From: Macrothele yani
Lineage: Eukaryota; Arthropoda; Arachnida; Araneae; Macrothelidae
Length of the DNA: 64,000 nucleotides
Assembly (NCBI GenBank): GCA_039090855.1
Contig: CM077013.1
Span: forward strand, 139,955,240-140,019,239
Direction: 5' to 3'
Shown here: one piece after another, positions 54,873-64,000 of the stretch
Position numbering within the stretch: position 1 is the stretch's first letter
How the letters are laid out: each line of letters begins with the position of its first letter
Position numbers and translations under genes: made by a program
The notes under the pieces: generated by a model
Database searches by the model: none
Seen by the model: only the letters and a program-made list of their open reading frames with translations
What the model was told of the DNA's origin: nothing

Positions 54873-56127
54873 ATGCCTTTAAGAAAGCGAAGAAGCCATT
54901 ATCAGCAGCTCACGGAGTTTGAACAAGGTCGTGAAATAGGGCTACGAGAAGGTGGATTTTCTTTCCGCAATATTGCAGAACGACTTGGCTGGAATGTAGC
55001 CACTGTGCATGATTGTTGGCAGCGGTGGTCAAGGGAAGGTACTGCCTCAAGAAGACCGGGTTCCGGCCGGCCACGTGGCACTACTGAAAGGGAAGACCGC
55101 CGTGTACGGCGTATGGCCGTGGCGCATCGTACCACGTCTGCGGTAGTAATTCGAGCTGCAGTTGCCACCACAGTGACACAACAAACTGTTACAAATCGGT
55201 TACTTGAAGGACAGCTCCGAGCCAGACGCTCTGTAGCGTGCATTCCACTTACTTCAAACCACTGCCGTTTTTTGTTTGTTTTTTATTGGAGGTGTAACGA
55301 CCACCGTGAGCAACTCAATGGGCTATAAGCAGTCGCCCGTCTCTAATTTAGGGTCACTGGTTCCAGGGAAGGAGAGAACCAGTGCCGTAAGACAAACACA
55401 ACATCCATGCCTCACCGGGATTCGAACCCGGAATCCGTTCGGACGAATGATCAGAGGCCATCGCTTAGACCACTGCGCCACCGGGGCGGCCCACTGCCGT
55501 TTGCGACGTCAGTGGTGTCAAGCTAGAAGTCATTGGAGGACGGAGTGGAGATCTGTTGCGTTTTTTGATGAAAGCCGGTTCTGCCTGGGTGCCAGTGATG
55601 GCCGTGTGTTAGTTAGAAGGTGGCCAGGTGAGCGCCTGCAACCAACCTGTCTGCGGCCGAGACACACTGGACCTACACCTGGAGTTATGGTCTGGGGAGC
55701 AATTTCCTATGACAGCAGGAGCACTCTCGTGGTTATCCCACGCACCCTGACGGCACAGTTGTACGTCGGTCTGGTGATTCAACCTGTTGTGCTGCCATTC
55801 ATGAACAGCATTCCAAGGGGTGTTTTCCAACAGGATAACGCTCGCCCGCATAACGCTGTTGTAACCCAACATGCTCTACAGAGTGTCGACATGTTGCCGT
55901 GGCTTGCTGGATCACCAGATCTTTCACCAATAGAGCACGTATGGGACATCATTGGACGACAACTCCAGCGTCACCCACAACCAGCATTAACCGTCCCTGT
56001 ATTGACCGACCAGGTGAAACAGGCATGGAACTCCATCCCACAAACTGACATCCAACACCTGAATGACACAATGCATGAACGTTTGCGTGCTTGCATTCAA
56101 CATTCTGGCGGTTGCACCGTTTATTAA
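54873..56127 (+). CDS. Tc1 transposase, intact except for a SINE insertion (Tc-16)
   Basis: DDE transposase that cuts at the TIRs and joins to TA. The ATG at 54873 opens MPLRKRRSHYQQLTEFEQGR, and the paired helix-turn-helix region spans residues ~15-125 (FSFRNIAERLGWNVATVHDC; RRPGSGRPRG AT-hook-like linker). After the SINE the frame carries FFDESRFCLGASDGRV (first D), PGVMVWGAISYDSRSTLVVI, VFQQDNARPHNAVV (second D) and GSPDLSPIEHVWDIIG (E), ending GGCTVY at 56127. Leaving out the SINE and one copy of its 12 bp duplication keeps the phase, so the coding length would be 340 codons with no stop, the normal size for Tc1. As it stands the SINE interrupts the protein at about residue 133. Confidence 0.9.
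55271..55490 (-). repeat. SINE-A (minus) inside the Tc-16 transposase
   Basis: Exact 12 bp target duplication CCACTGCCGTTT at 55259-55270 and 55491-55502. Confidence 0.98.
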
Positions 56128-56292
56128 TGTACCAGCATTTCACATTTAAAATGGCTCTTCTCGCGCTTACAATAAGCTGTGATCTTGAAGCCTTAATCGA
56201 TTAAACATGTTACCTATACAAATGTATTGCCGCCATTTCATTCCTCTACAACTATGTTTTCGTGCTGTTGGGATTTTTTTTCCGTCAGTGTA

Positions 56293-58610
56293 TTTGGGTA
56301 AATTGTGGTATGATGTTCATGCTAGGTGGACTAGCATCATTTTGGGGTCATGGTGACCATGTTTTGGGGAGGGTGAACATATTTGGGTAAATTGTGGCAT
56401 GATGTTCATGCTAGGTGGATTAGCATCGTTTTGGGGTCATGGTGACCATGTTTTGGGGAGAGTGAACATATTTGGGTAAATTGTGGCATGATGTTCATGC
56501 TAGGTGGACTAACATCGTTTTGGGGTCATGGTGATCATGTTTTGGGGAGAGTGAACATATTTGGGTAAATTGTGGCATGATGTTCATGCTAGGTGGACTA
56601 GCAATGTTTTGGGGTCATGGTGACCATGTTTTGGGGAGAGTGAACATATTTGGATAAATTGTGGCATGATGTTCATGCTAGGTGGATTAGCATCGTTTTG
56701 GGGTCATGGTGACCATGTTTTGGGGAGAGTGAACATATTTGGATAAATTGTGGCATGATGTTCATGCTAGGTGGACTAACATCGTTTTGGGGTCATGGTG
56801 ATCATGTTTTGAGGAGAGTGAACATATTTGGGTAAATTGTGGCATGATGTTCATGCTAGGTGGACTAGCAATGTTTTGGGGTCATGGTGACCATGTTTTT
56901 GGGGAGAGTGAACATATTTGGGTAAATTGTGGCATGATGTTCATGCTAGGTGGATTAGCATCGTTTTGGGGTCATGGTGACCATGTTTTGGGGAGAGTGA
57001 ACATATTTGGATAAATTGTGGCATGATGTTCATGCTAGGTGGATTAGCATCGTTTTGGGGTCATGGTGACCATGTTTTGGGGAGAGTGAACATATTTGGA
57101 TAAATTGTGGCATGATGTTCATGCTAGGTGGACTAACATCGTTTTGGGGTCATGGTGATCATGTTTTGAGGAGAGTGAACATATTTGGGTAAATTGTGGC
57201 ATGATGTTCATGCTAGGTGGACTAGCAATGTTTTGGGGTCATGGTGACCATGTTTTTGGGGAGAGTGAACATATTTGGGTAAATTGTGGCATGATGTTCA
57301 TGCTAGGTGGATTAGCAATCGTTTTGGGGTCATGGTGACCATGTTTTGGGGAGAGTGAACATATTTGGGTAAATTGTGGCATGATGTTCATGCTAGGTGG
57401 ACTAACATCGTTTTGGGGTCATGGTGATCATGTTTTGGGGAGAGTGAACATATTTGGGTAAATTGTGGCATGATGTTCATGCTAGGTGGACTAGCAATGT
57501 TTTGGGGTCATGGTGACCATGTTTTGGGGAGAGTGAACATATTTGGATAAATTGTGGCATGATGTTCATGCTAGGTGGATTAGCATCGTTTTGGGGTCAT
57601 GGTGACCATGTTTTGGGGAGAGTGAACATATTTGGATAAATTGTGGCATGATGTTCATGCTAGGTGGATTAGCATCGTTTTGGGGTCATGGTGACCATGT
57701 TTTGGGGAGAGTGAACATATTTGGATAAATTGTGGCATGATGTTCATGCTAGGTGGACTAACATCGTTTTGGGGTCATGGTGACCATGTTTTGGGGAGAG
57801 TGAACATATTTGGGATAAATTGTGGCATGATGTTCATGCTAGGTGGATTAGCATCGTTTTGGGGTCATGGTGACCATGTTTTGGGGAGAGTGAACATATT
57901 TGGATAAATTGTGGCATGATGTTCATGCTAGGTGGATTAGCATCGTTTTGGGGTCATGGTGACCATGTTTTGGGGAGAGTGAACATATTTGGGATAAATT
58001 GTGGCATGATGTTCATGCTAGGTGGACTAACATCGTTTTGGGGTCATGGTGATCATGTTTTGAGGAGAGTGAACATATTTGGGTAAATTGTGGCATGATG
58101 TTCATGCTAGGTGGACTAGCAATGTTTTGGGGTCATGGTGACCATGTTTTTGGGGAGAGTGAACATATTTGGGTAAATTGTGGCATGATGTTCATGCTAG
58201 GTGGATTAGCATCGTTTTGGGGTCATGGTGACCATGTTTTGGGGAGAGTGAACATATTTGGGTAAATTGTGGCATGATGTTCATGCTAGGTGGACTAACA
58301 TCGTTTTGGGGTCATGGTGATCATGTTTTGGGGAGAGTGAACATATTTGGGTAAATTGTGGCATGATGTTCATGCTAGGTGGACTAGCAATGTTTTGGGG
58401 TCATGGTGACCATGTTTTGGGGAGAGTGAACATATTTGGATAAATTGTGGCATGATGTTCATGCTAGGTGGATTAGCATCGTTTTGGGGTCATGGTGACC
58501 ATGTTTTGGGGAGAGTGAACATATTTGGGTAAATTGTGGCATGATGTTCATGCTAGGTGGACTAGCAATGTTTTGGGGTCATGGTGACCATGATTTGGGT
58601 CATAGATTAC
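56293..58610 (+). repeat. ~89 bp minisatellite, ~26 units in A-B-C order
   Basis: Unit TATTTGGGTAAATTGTGGCA, TGATGTTCATGCTAGGTGGA, then a variable part and CATGGTGACCATG-TTTTGGGGAGAGTGAACA. Three types: A (GGATTAGCATCG...GACCATG), B (GGACTAACATCG...GATCATG) and C (GGACTAGCAATG...GACCATG). After a variant first unit the order reads A B C, A B C, A A B C, A B C, A A B, A A B C, A B C, A C. No coding role seen. Confidence 0.95.
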
Positions 58611-59467
58611 CTGTCATGTGTTGTATCACGAAGCACAGAAAGAAGGACTACAAGAGAGCACTTCCAACCAGTGACAGGTCTCTGGTCACTAAAGGATGAA
58701 GGGAGAGGAACTGTTTCGCCGTGAAAAAAACTAGCTTTGGTAAAACCCGGACGCTATATGTAACCATTTCTGTTTATGAACCGCAGAAAAGTTTGAAAAC
58801 CATTTGGTTCTGACACAATGGCCGCTTAAAGGGTTAAAGGGTAAATATGTCCATTTTTAGGACACAAAAAAGGAACCAAGAAAAAAAAAGAGACACTCAG
58901 AGAATCAATCCAATTGATCACATCCAGATTAAAAACCAATATTCTGAATAAACTGCGCAGTATCTTTTCGAAGCCTCTAGTGTGAACTCGAAAGTGGATT
59001 AGTGAGTAAAGGAAGTAATCACATATAACCCAAATTCAGATTTGTCGGTGATCAAGACATATTGACGACGTTTTTTGTTGCTGTTGTGCTAACGTTTTTT
59101 GCATTGAGCGTTTCGTGTAAATTAACAATAATGCTTCCTATAGTGATTCACGTACACGTGTTGTCGACAGGTGACGAACTTATTCTAGGTTACCAGGTCT
59201 TAATTTCGTTTCTTTTCCTATATTCCTAGTAATTAGTAACTCGTCTTCCCAAATACGGAGAAAATGCGTCACATGATTTTATTCAATTTATTCATTTTTT
59301 TTTTGGAAACTCTTTGGGATATTACAAAACACATTTCAGAAAATTTTGGGAGTAAATCTTCAAAACAAGGGGTTATCTGGCTTGTCACAACCAACCGAAG
59401 CATCGAAGTAGCGTATCAGTTGTTTATTATTTGTTTGCTCAGAAACGAAACTGAAGCAAGGGTAATA
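58611..59467. other. Tail of repeat H copy 2, then no recognised gene
   Basis: 58612-58740 (GATTTGGGTCATAGATTAC; ACTAAAGGATGAAGGGAGAG, GAACTGTTTCGCCGTGAA) parallels 54205-54300 beyond the single unit. The rest to 59467 is AT-rich and unidentified. Confidence 0.5.
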
Positions 59468-60876
59468 CACTCACGGACAACGACATTTTGCGCACCTAGA
59501 AGAAAACATGCTACAACTGAGCAACTTTGCAAATAGCTAGAGTGCGTGTTGGAATGCCAATGATCCAGGTTTGGTGCGATTGCGCATGACCGTTCACCCT
59601 ATGGTGGCGCTGCAAGCATGAACCGGCTACCTTGGAAACCGGCGTGTAGTCGATGACCCATGAAAACGAAAAGCACCGGCCGACGCAAGCAAAAGTATAG
59701 AGTGACAAGAATGCCGCGTAGACCCCAGAGACGTCGATATACGCAACTTACGGACTTTGAGAGAGGCCTGATCATCGGGATGAAAACCGCAGGGTGGTCG
59801 GCGCGCTGTATAGCCCGCCACGTGGATCGTTCTGACCATACTGTCCGACTGTGTTGGGAGCAGTGAACACGTGACGACATTGCCGCACGGCGAAGCGGCT
59901 CCGGACGGACCAGTAGGACCACCGGTACAGAGAATCGACGGATCGTCCGCCAGACAAGAACAGATTCCACGGGGTTCCGGTCCGCTACACAGATGTTGAG
60001 GCTCCTGTGTGCCCATGAACCATTTCCTGACGCTTCGCTGAAGCGAATCTGCGATCTCAGCGTCCCTTACGTGTGCTGCCATTAACACCGGATCATCGCC
60101 GGCTCCGTGTGTAGTGGTGCCAGGTCAGAGCGACGTGAAACGCCACATACTGGTGACGTGTAGTGTTTAGCGATGAGTGCCGCTTCGTTTTGGTGTCAGA
60201 TGATCATCATGTCCGGGTTTTGAGTTCCTCTGGTCAACGGCACAACCTCAACCTCGTTATCGAGCGCCACACCTCCCCCGCTGCAGGCATTATGATCTGG
60301 GGAGCCATGGCCTACGATAGCCGATCAACTCTCGTAGTGGTACGTGGATCATTGACTGGCCAGCGGTATGTGGATGAGATACTACGGCCCCATGTGCTCC
60401 CATTCCTGGCCGGGATTTCAGGTGCGCTATACCAGCAGGATAATACCCGCCCGCACACAGCTCGGGTTGCATAGGACTGCCTACGTCATGTCCAGACACT
60501 TCCATGACCTGCCCGCTCCCCGGACATATCCCCTATCGAGCATGTGTGGGACTAGTTGAAACACCGGCTGCCACCGTGCCGAACTATCCGGGATTTAGAG
60601 CACACCGTCCAACACGTGTGGGCCAGTCTGCCGTAGGACAACATCAGGCGTCTATTCGCCTCCATGCCGGACCGTATTTCAGCATGTATCGCCGCACGAG
60701 GCGGTGCAACGCGCTATTGAAGATGACCACACTGCGTGCCACAGATCGCTCTGTAATTGTCCTGCAGCTCTGTTTTTGCCATCATGTGTGTCATTCATCA
60801 TTATCATTACGTCCATAAAATTTCAGTTCAATCCGATGCTTCCTTCTTGGTGCGCAAATTTCACTTTCCATGACTG
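59468..60876 (+). mobile_element. Tc-17: Tc1-type transposon
   Basis: Ends CACTCACGGACAACGACATT...GCGCACCTAGAAG and complement of CAGTCATGGAAAGTGAAATT...GCGCACCAAGAAG; TA at 59466-59467 and 60877-60878. Confidence 0.9.
59711..60720 (+). pseudogene. Tc1 transposase with several stops (Tc-17)
   Basis: MPRRPQRRRYTQLTDFERGL opens a good first helix-turn-helix (WSARCIARHVDRSDHTVRLC) and then stops at 59864. The catalytic half at 60163-60474 is open: FSDECRFVLVSDDHHV (first D), AAGIMIWGAMAYDSRSTLVV and LYQQDNTRPHTARVA (second D), stop. SPDISPIEHVWD (E) follows in a shifted frame and the C-terminus ARGGATRY ends at 60720. All three catalytic residues remain. Confidence 0.88.
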
Positions 60877-60878
60877 TA

Positions 60879-61362
60879 TTTGGCCAAAGAGCGACGAAGC
60901 ATATGATAAAATTACTATACGTGTTAAGATAACTCAGACCGTGGGCAAGCTACTCCCCCAATCCTTTCGTTTCCGTGAAGGAAAAAATGCATTCGAAGAA
61001 GTTTCATTTGTTGTCTTTACAAAGGGAAGCATCAATTTTTTTTATGTATGAACTTTTGAAACGTCATCTCTGCACGTTTGCAATCATACATTAGAACAGT
61101 ACCGTCCAACTTCTGCAGAGCCTCTGGCCACGGATTTTAACACGGGTTTTTAAAACAGTTAGATGGCAGGCCACTGAATTTTTTTATGCTATGCATCTTC
61201 CCCGACAGTAGTAAAGCAAATCCCAAGTAAAAAAATTTCGATGTAACGAAAATGGGAAACGGTGCGACATTGTCTAAACCATTGTTGAAATCTGATCGTG
61301 CTGTCCTATGAAGAGACGCAACACTAGTTAATTTCATTACTACTGAACAATATACACTGCTG
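60879..61362. other. No gene recognised
   Basis: No supported feature. Confidence 0.5.
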
Positions 61363-61540
61363 TTAATAGAAATTGCAACATCACGAAGAAATTCTCGGAT
61401 TTGCACGAAATTTGCAGGGTGAATAGGGCACGAAAGGAGATGATACAGATCATTACAATTGCAGCGAACATGCAATTGTGAGGCGCGCGCTAGAGTCTGC
61501 ACGGGCCCGGGCGGGGTGTGGCCTTGGCTCATTTCTACTA
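61363..61540 (+). mobile_element. Tc1-like left-end fragment
   Basis: After TA, CACTGCTGTTAATAGAAATT then GCAACATCACGAAGAAA resembles the ends of Tc-11 and Tc-16 (CACTG..., ...CAACACCAAGAAGG). No coding part. Confidence 0.5.
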
Positions 61541-62217
61541 GGGGTGTTCAAATGAAAAGGTACGAAACGACACTGTGGGTATAAATGAAGACTTTATTCA
61601 AAGTATACACCATAGGCCGTAGCACAACGATCCCATTGATTAACGAGCCGAAGGATTCCTTGTTCCCAGAATTCCTGTGGCCGTGACGAGACCGACCCAG
61701 TCCTGCACAGCGTCCTTGAGTTCGTCGTCCGAGTGGAAGAGCTTCCCTTTCAGATGTTTTTTCAGGGGACCAAACACATGGAAATCGCAGGGCGACATGT
61801 CCGGGCTGTAGGGCGGATGGTCAAGCTGCTCCCACTAGAACTTGGCCAGTTCCGCGTGTGTGACCCTGGAGACGTGTGGACACGCGTTATCATGGAGCAG
61901 AACCACACCCTCCGTGAGCAGTCCCGGTCTTTTGTTCTTGATGGACCTGAGTAAGCTTCGGAGTGTCTCACAATACACATCGGAGTTAATGGTTCGTCTG
62001 TGCTGGAGGAATTCAACAAGTAGTCAATTGGACGGCGCTCTTTATAAGAGCCTCTGCTCTCTCCTGCGCATGCGGGCTCCCGCGCATGCTCCGATCCACG
62101 CCGGCGACTCCAAACGCATCCCTAGATGTGTCGCTACGTTCTCCCATAGCGGCATAGGCAAATATGTTAACGGTTACGTTCTTATGACGTTTCGTACCTT
62201 TTCATTTGAACACCCCT
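61541..62217 (-). mobile_element. Tc-18: 677 bp deleted mariner with intact ends
   Basis: TIRs GGGGTGTTCAAATGAAAAGG...TACGAAACG and exact complement at 62189-62217, flanked by TA. N-terminal half of the gene is deleted. Confidence 0.93.
61548..62040 (-). pseudogene. Mariner transposase C-terminal half (Tc-18)
   Basis: Minus strand VVLLHDNACPHVSRVTHAEL (second D) then a stop, PPYSPDMSPCDFHVFGPLKK (third D of DD34D) and FHSDDELKDAVQDWV. The helix-turn-helix domain and the first catalytic D are missing. The type is that often annotated as SETMAR/Mos1-like in arthropods. It could move only with help in trans. Confidence 0.85.
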
Positions 62218-62798
62218 AGTAAGTTGGGAAAACGGGCCGGGGCCGGGCCTTCAATATTTAATGTAAAACACCAAGCAGGTTGTTTTTTTTTATGAGCAAG
62301 ACAATCGCTGTACGGTGCCTTTCTCCTTTGGAAATCTTACAACATACAGCAGTAGGAAAAGATTGAATAATTTCCGCTGTTGGAAAAAACAGAAGTACCC
62401 CGACGTTCTCCCCTCCTACAAAACAATTGAAGTGAGTCAGCTCCCTTAGTTTTTCAATGTGAATGTGGTCCCTTCTCTCTCTCCCTAACTTCCACCCACC
62501 TCTTATGTTTTAGGGCAGGCTATTAACTGCAGCATTTCTAAACCCAGTCACCCGCTCGAAAACGATCTTTTTTATTGTTCTGTTCGGCGGCACTTTGTTC
62601 TCTAGATGTGTGAAAAGCTTTTAAGTTTTCTTAAATGGCACGGGAAAAATGGGCTGGGAGAAACTTACTTCTGTGTATAAATCTGTGCCGTATTTTCCCC
62701 ATTTATACTCTTAGGGAGTCATCAGATGGCAAATGAACCCATAGGTATCCTGGCCCAGGCTTTTTCAAAACTTCTGTGACACTGGTAAGTTAGGCAGT
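62218..62798. other. No gene recognised
   Basis: A G+C-rich GGGCCGGGGCCGGGCC at 62236 may be part of a hAT-type end. The rest may be hAT non-coding DNA. Confidence 0.35.
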
Positions 62799-62941
62799 GT
62801 GTCTTTGTTTTCCCTAGCATACGCTGAGTTCAGTGTTGCTGATAAATACTCTTCCATATTTATTATGGAGTTTAAGAAAGCGAAAGACTTTCGCGAAAAA
62901 ATCGCTCCCGGAGAATATGTGCTTGTAGACAATGTAAAGTA
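62799..62941 (+). pseudogene. hAT-type N-terminus (second BED family copy), cut by Tc-19
   Basis: MEFKKAKDFREKIAPGEYVL then VDNVK aligns in spacing with VEKGVEANKYVLVENHK of the frame at 42022. The frame is cut at 62941 by the Tc-19 insertion, so the finger itself would lie beyond the window. Confidence 0.4.
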
Positions 62942-64000
62942 CACTATCTACCAACAAGTAATTGGACACCCCTGCAATCAACGATATCAGCGGTCCTGAT
63001 ACACGTCAAGGCCGCCGCCGTTAAATATCGTGTGGGAAACAACAACGCAACCAGTCGCATGCAAGATGCCACGCAGTTCGGAGCTCTCTGATTTCGAGAA
63101 AGGTGTAATCGTCGGGGATCACGGAAATGGCCGATCCATACGTGGCATATCCAGCGAGTTGAAGTACCCAAAATCCACAGTGGCCTACGTGATTGGAAAG
63201 TGAAAGATGAGAGGTGACTGTTGGAATGTGCCCCGACCTGGCAGACCCACAAAACTGGGAGTTAGAGACCGACGGGTGCTGGCCAGAGAAATTCGGAAGA
63301 TCCGCACCAAATCGATGGGCCACATCCGCGAGGAGTTTCAACAGGCATCCGGGAGTGTTCCTTCGATGAATATCATCCGTACGGAAGCCCATCTGCTCGG
63401 TTATCATGGACGTGCTGCCGCACACAAGCCTTTGATCACCAAGTCCAATAGCGATGCTCGGCTAACGTGGTGCAACGAACGTCGACAGTGGACCGTTGAA
63501 CAGTGGAAACAGGTTCTCTGGAGCGACGAATCAAGGTTCATCCTCTACCGTTCGGATGGCAGAGTCTGGGTTTGGCGTCTGCCTGGAGAACGCCTCCTGC
63601 CGGAATGTATTGTGCCAACTGTGAAGTTCGGCGGCGGTGGAATTATGCTATGGGGGTGTTTCTCCTGGTATGGCACGGGACCCTTGGTCGCAATTCCTGG
63701 TAGACTCAACGCCGACACCTACTGCACCATTTTGGATGACCATGCGCTTCCTACGTTGTGGCAGTTTTACGGGGTGGACCCATGTTACTTTCAGGATGAC
63801 AATGCTACCTGTCATGTTGCGAGGTCCACCATGGCTTGGTATGGTGACAATGGGGTTAATCGAATGGACTGGCCTGCGCAGAGCCCGGAACTTAACCCTA
63901 TCGAGCACCTCTGGGACGAGTTGGAGCGTCGACTTAAGGGGTGCTCCCACCGTCCGAAATCCGTGAAGGAACTGACCTGTGTTCTCCAAGCCGAGTGGAA
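62942..64000 (+). mobile_element. Tc-19: Tc1-type transposon, right end outside window
   Basis: After TA (62940-62941) the TIR CACTATCTACCAACAAGTAA, then TTGGACACCCCTGC. The right TIR is not included. Confidence 0.85.
63066..64000 (+). pseudogene. Tc1 transposase, one stop, runs off the window (Tc-19)
   Basis: ATG at 63066 opens MPRSSELSDFEKGVIVGDHG; the first helix-turn-helix is followed by a single in-phase TGA at 63201-63203. From 63204 to the window end the same phase is fully open: [10 protein letters not shown] linker, [20 protein letters not shown] (first D, ~63520), [34 protein letters not shown] (second D, ~63797) and [18 protein letters not shown] (E, ~63900). All catalytic residues are intact, which makes this one of the best-preserved transposases in the window. 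The C-terminal ~25 residues are not visible. Confidence 0.9.

Larger units (their letters stand above)
54632..56290 (+). mobile_element. Tc-16: Tc1-type transposon with perfect ends
   Basis: Identical TIRs of at least 25 bp (CACTGACGGAAAAAAAATCC ...), TA at 54630-54631 and 56291-56292. The only visible lesion is a SINE-A. Confidence 0.97.

Noticed and set aside
56293..58610. CRISPR-like array
   Set aside because: Units abut without unique spacers, and the unit itself varies in three types; it is a minisatellite in animal DNA.
61733..62219. Plus-strand frames of 73 and 125 codons
   Set aside because: Antisense to the mariner relic Tc-18, whose catalytic motifs are on the minus strand.
63503..63703. 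66-codon frame
   Set aside because: Out-of-phase shadow of the Tc-19 transposase frame that runs from 63204 to the window end.

Overview
This window looks like gene-free, repeat-saturated nuclear DNA from an invertebrate animal, most likely an arthropod (a chelicerate is possible). That placement rests on the mix of repeat families and on recalled resemblance of the Tc1 transposases to arthropod ones, so it is an inference. I found no exon chain of a host gene, no rRNA and no free-standing tRNA gene. Almost every long open frame is a transposase fragment or chance coding inside a SINE.

The main players are (1) about 19 Tc1/mariner-superfamily copies (labelled Tc-1 to Tc-19 here), many with recognisable terminal inverted repeats (TIRs) and TA duplications; (2) more than 30 copies of one tRNA-derived SINE of about 220 bp (SINE-A) with A and B boxes, a conserved body, a poly-A tail and 8-12 bp target duplications; (3) four further tRNA-headed families (SINE-B to SINE-E); (4) an RTE-type LINE tail, two Penelope-like (PLE) 3' ends with GIY-YIG-like coding and hammerhead-like motifs, two hAT BED-finger fragments, a MULE-like C-terminal fragment, a possible LTR-element remnant and a 351 bp foldback MITE; (5) several tandem arrays.

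Layout: 1-960 is one inverted arm of a ~150 bp tandem repeat whose other copy lies at 46480-48560. 960-4260 holds SINEs and AT-rich DNA. 4260-6110 holds two Tc1 copies. 6730-7720 holds SINE-B copies split by a MITE. 8290-12990 holds mariner-like relics, a PLE relic and a three-level SINE nest. 13700-18700 holds three Tc1 copies, a tandem repeat with nuclear-receptor-type DR1 motifs, and a perfect hairpin. 19340-25200 holds SINEs, a 41 bp minisatellite, a Tc1 and a MULE-like fragment. 25800-31320 is a SINE cluster around a 3.06 kb long-TIR transposon. 32150-38720 holds SINEs, foldbacks and the RTE tail. 38830-45500 holds a PLE end, a SINE foldback, a hAT fragment and three Tc1/mariner copies. 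46480-49260 is the second tandem-repeat copy and a broken Tc1. 50790-56290 holds three Tc1 copies, the last having an apparently complete transposase split only by a SINE. 56290-58610 is a minisatellite of about 26 units in a three-type order. 59468-64000 holds a Tc1, a deleted mariner and a Tc1 that runs off the end inside a hAT fragment.

The elements form a datable stack: SINE-A sits inside SINE-B, Tc1, mariner and the ends of TIR elements; Tc1 sits inside hAT and minisatellite DNA. The strongest points for a second look are the three-unit higher-order tandem repeat with a CTCF-like core in inverted copies, the minisatellite with an unexpanded ancestral unit nearby, the PLE hammerhead-like motifs, and the Tc1 transposase that becomes one open frame if the SINE is removed.
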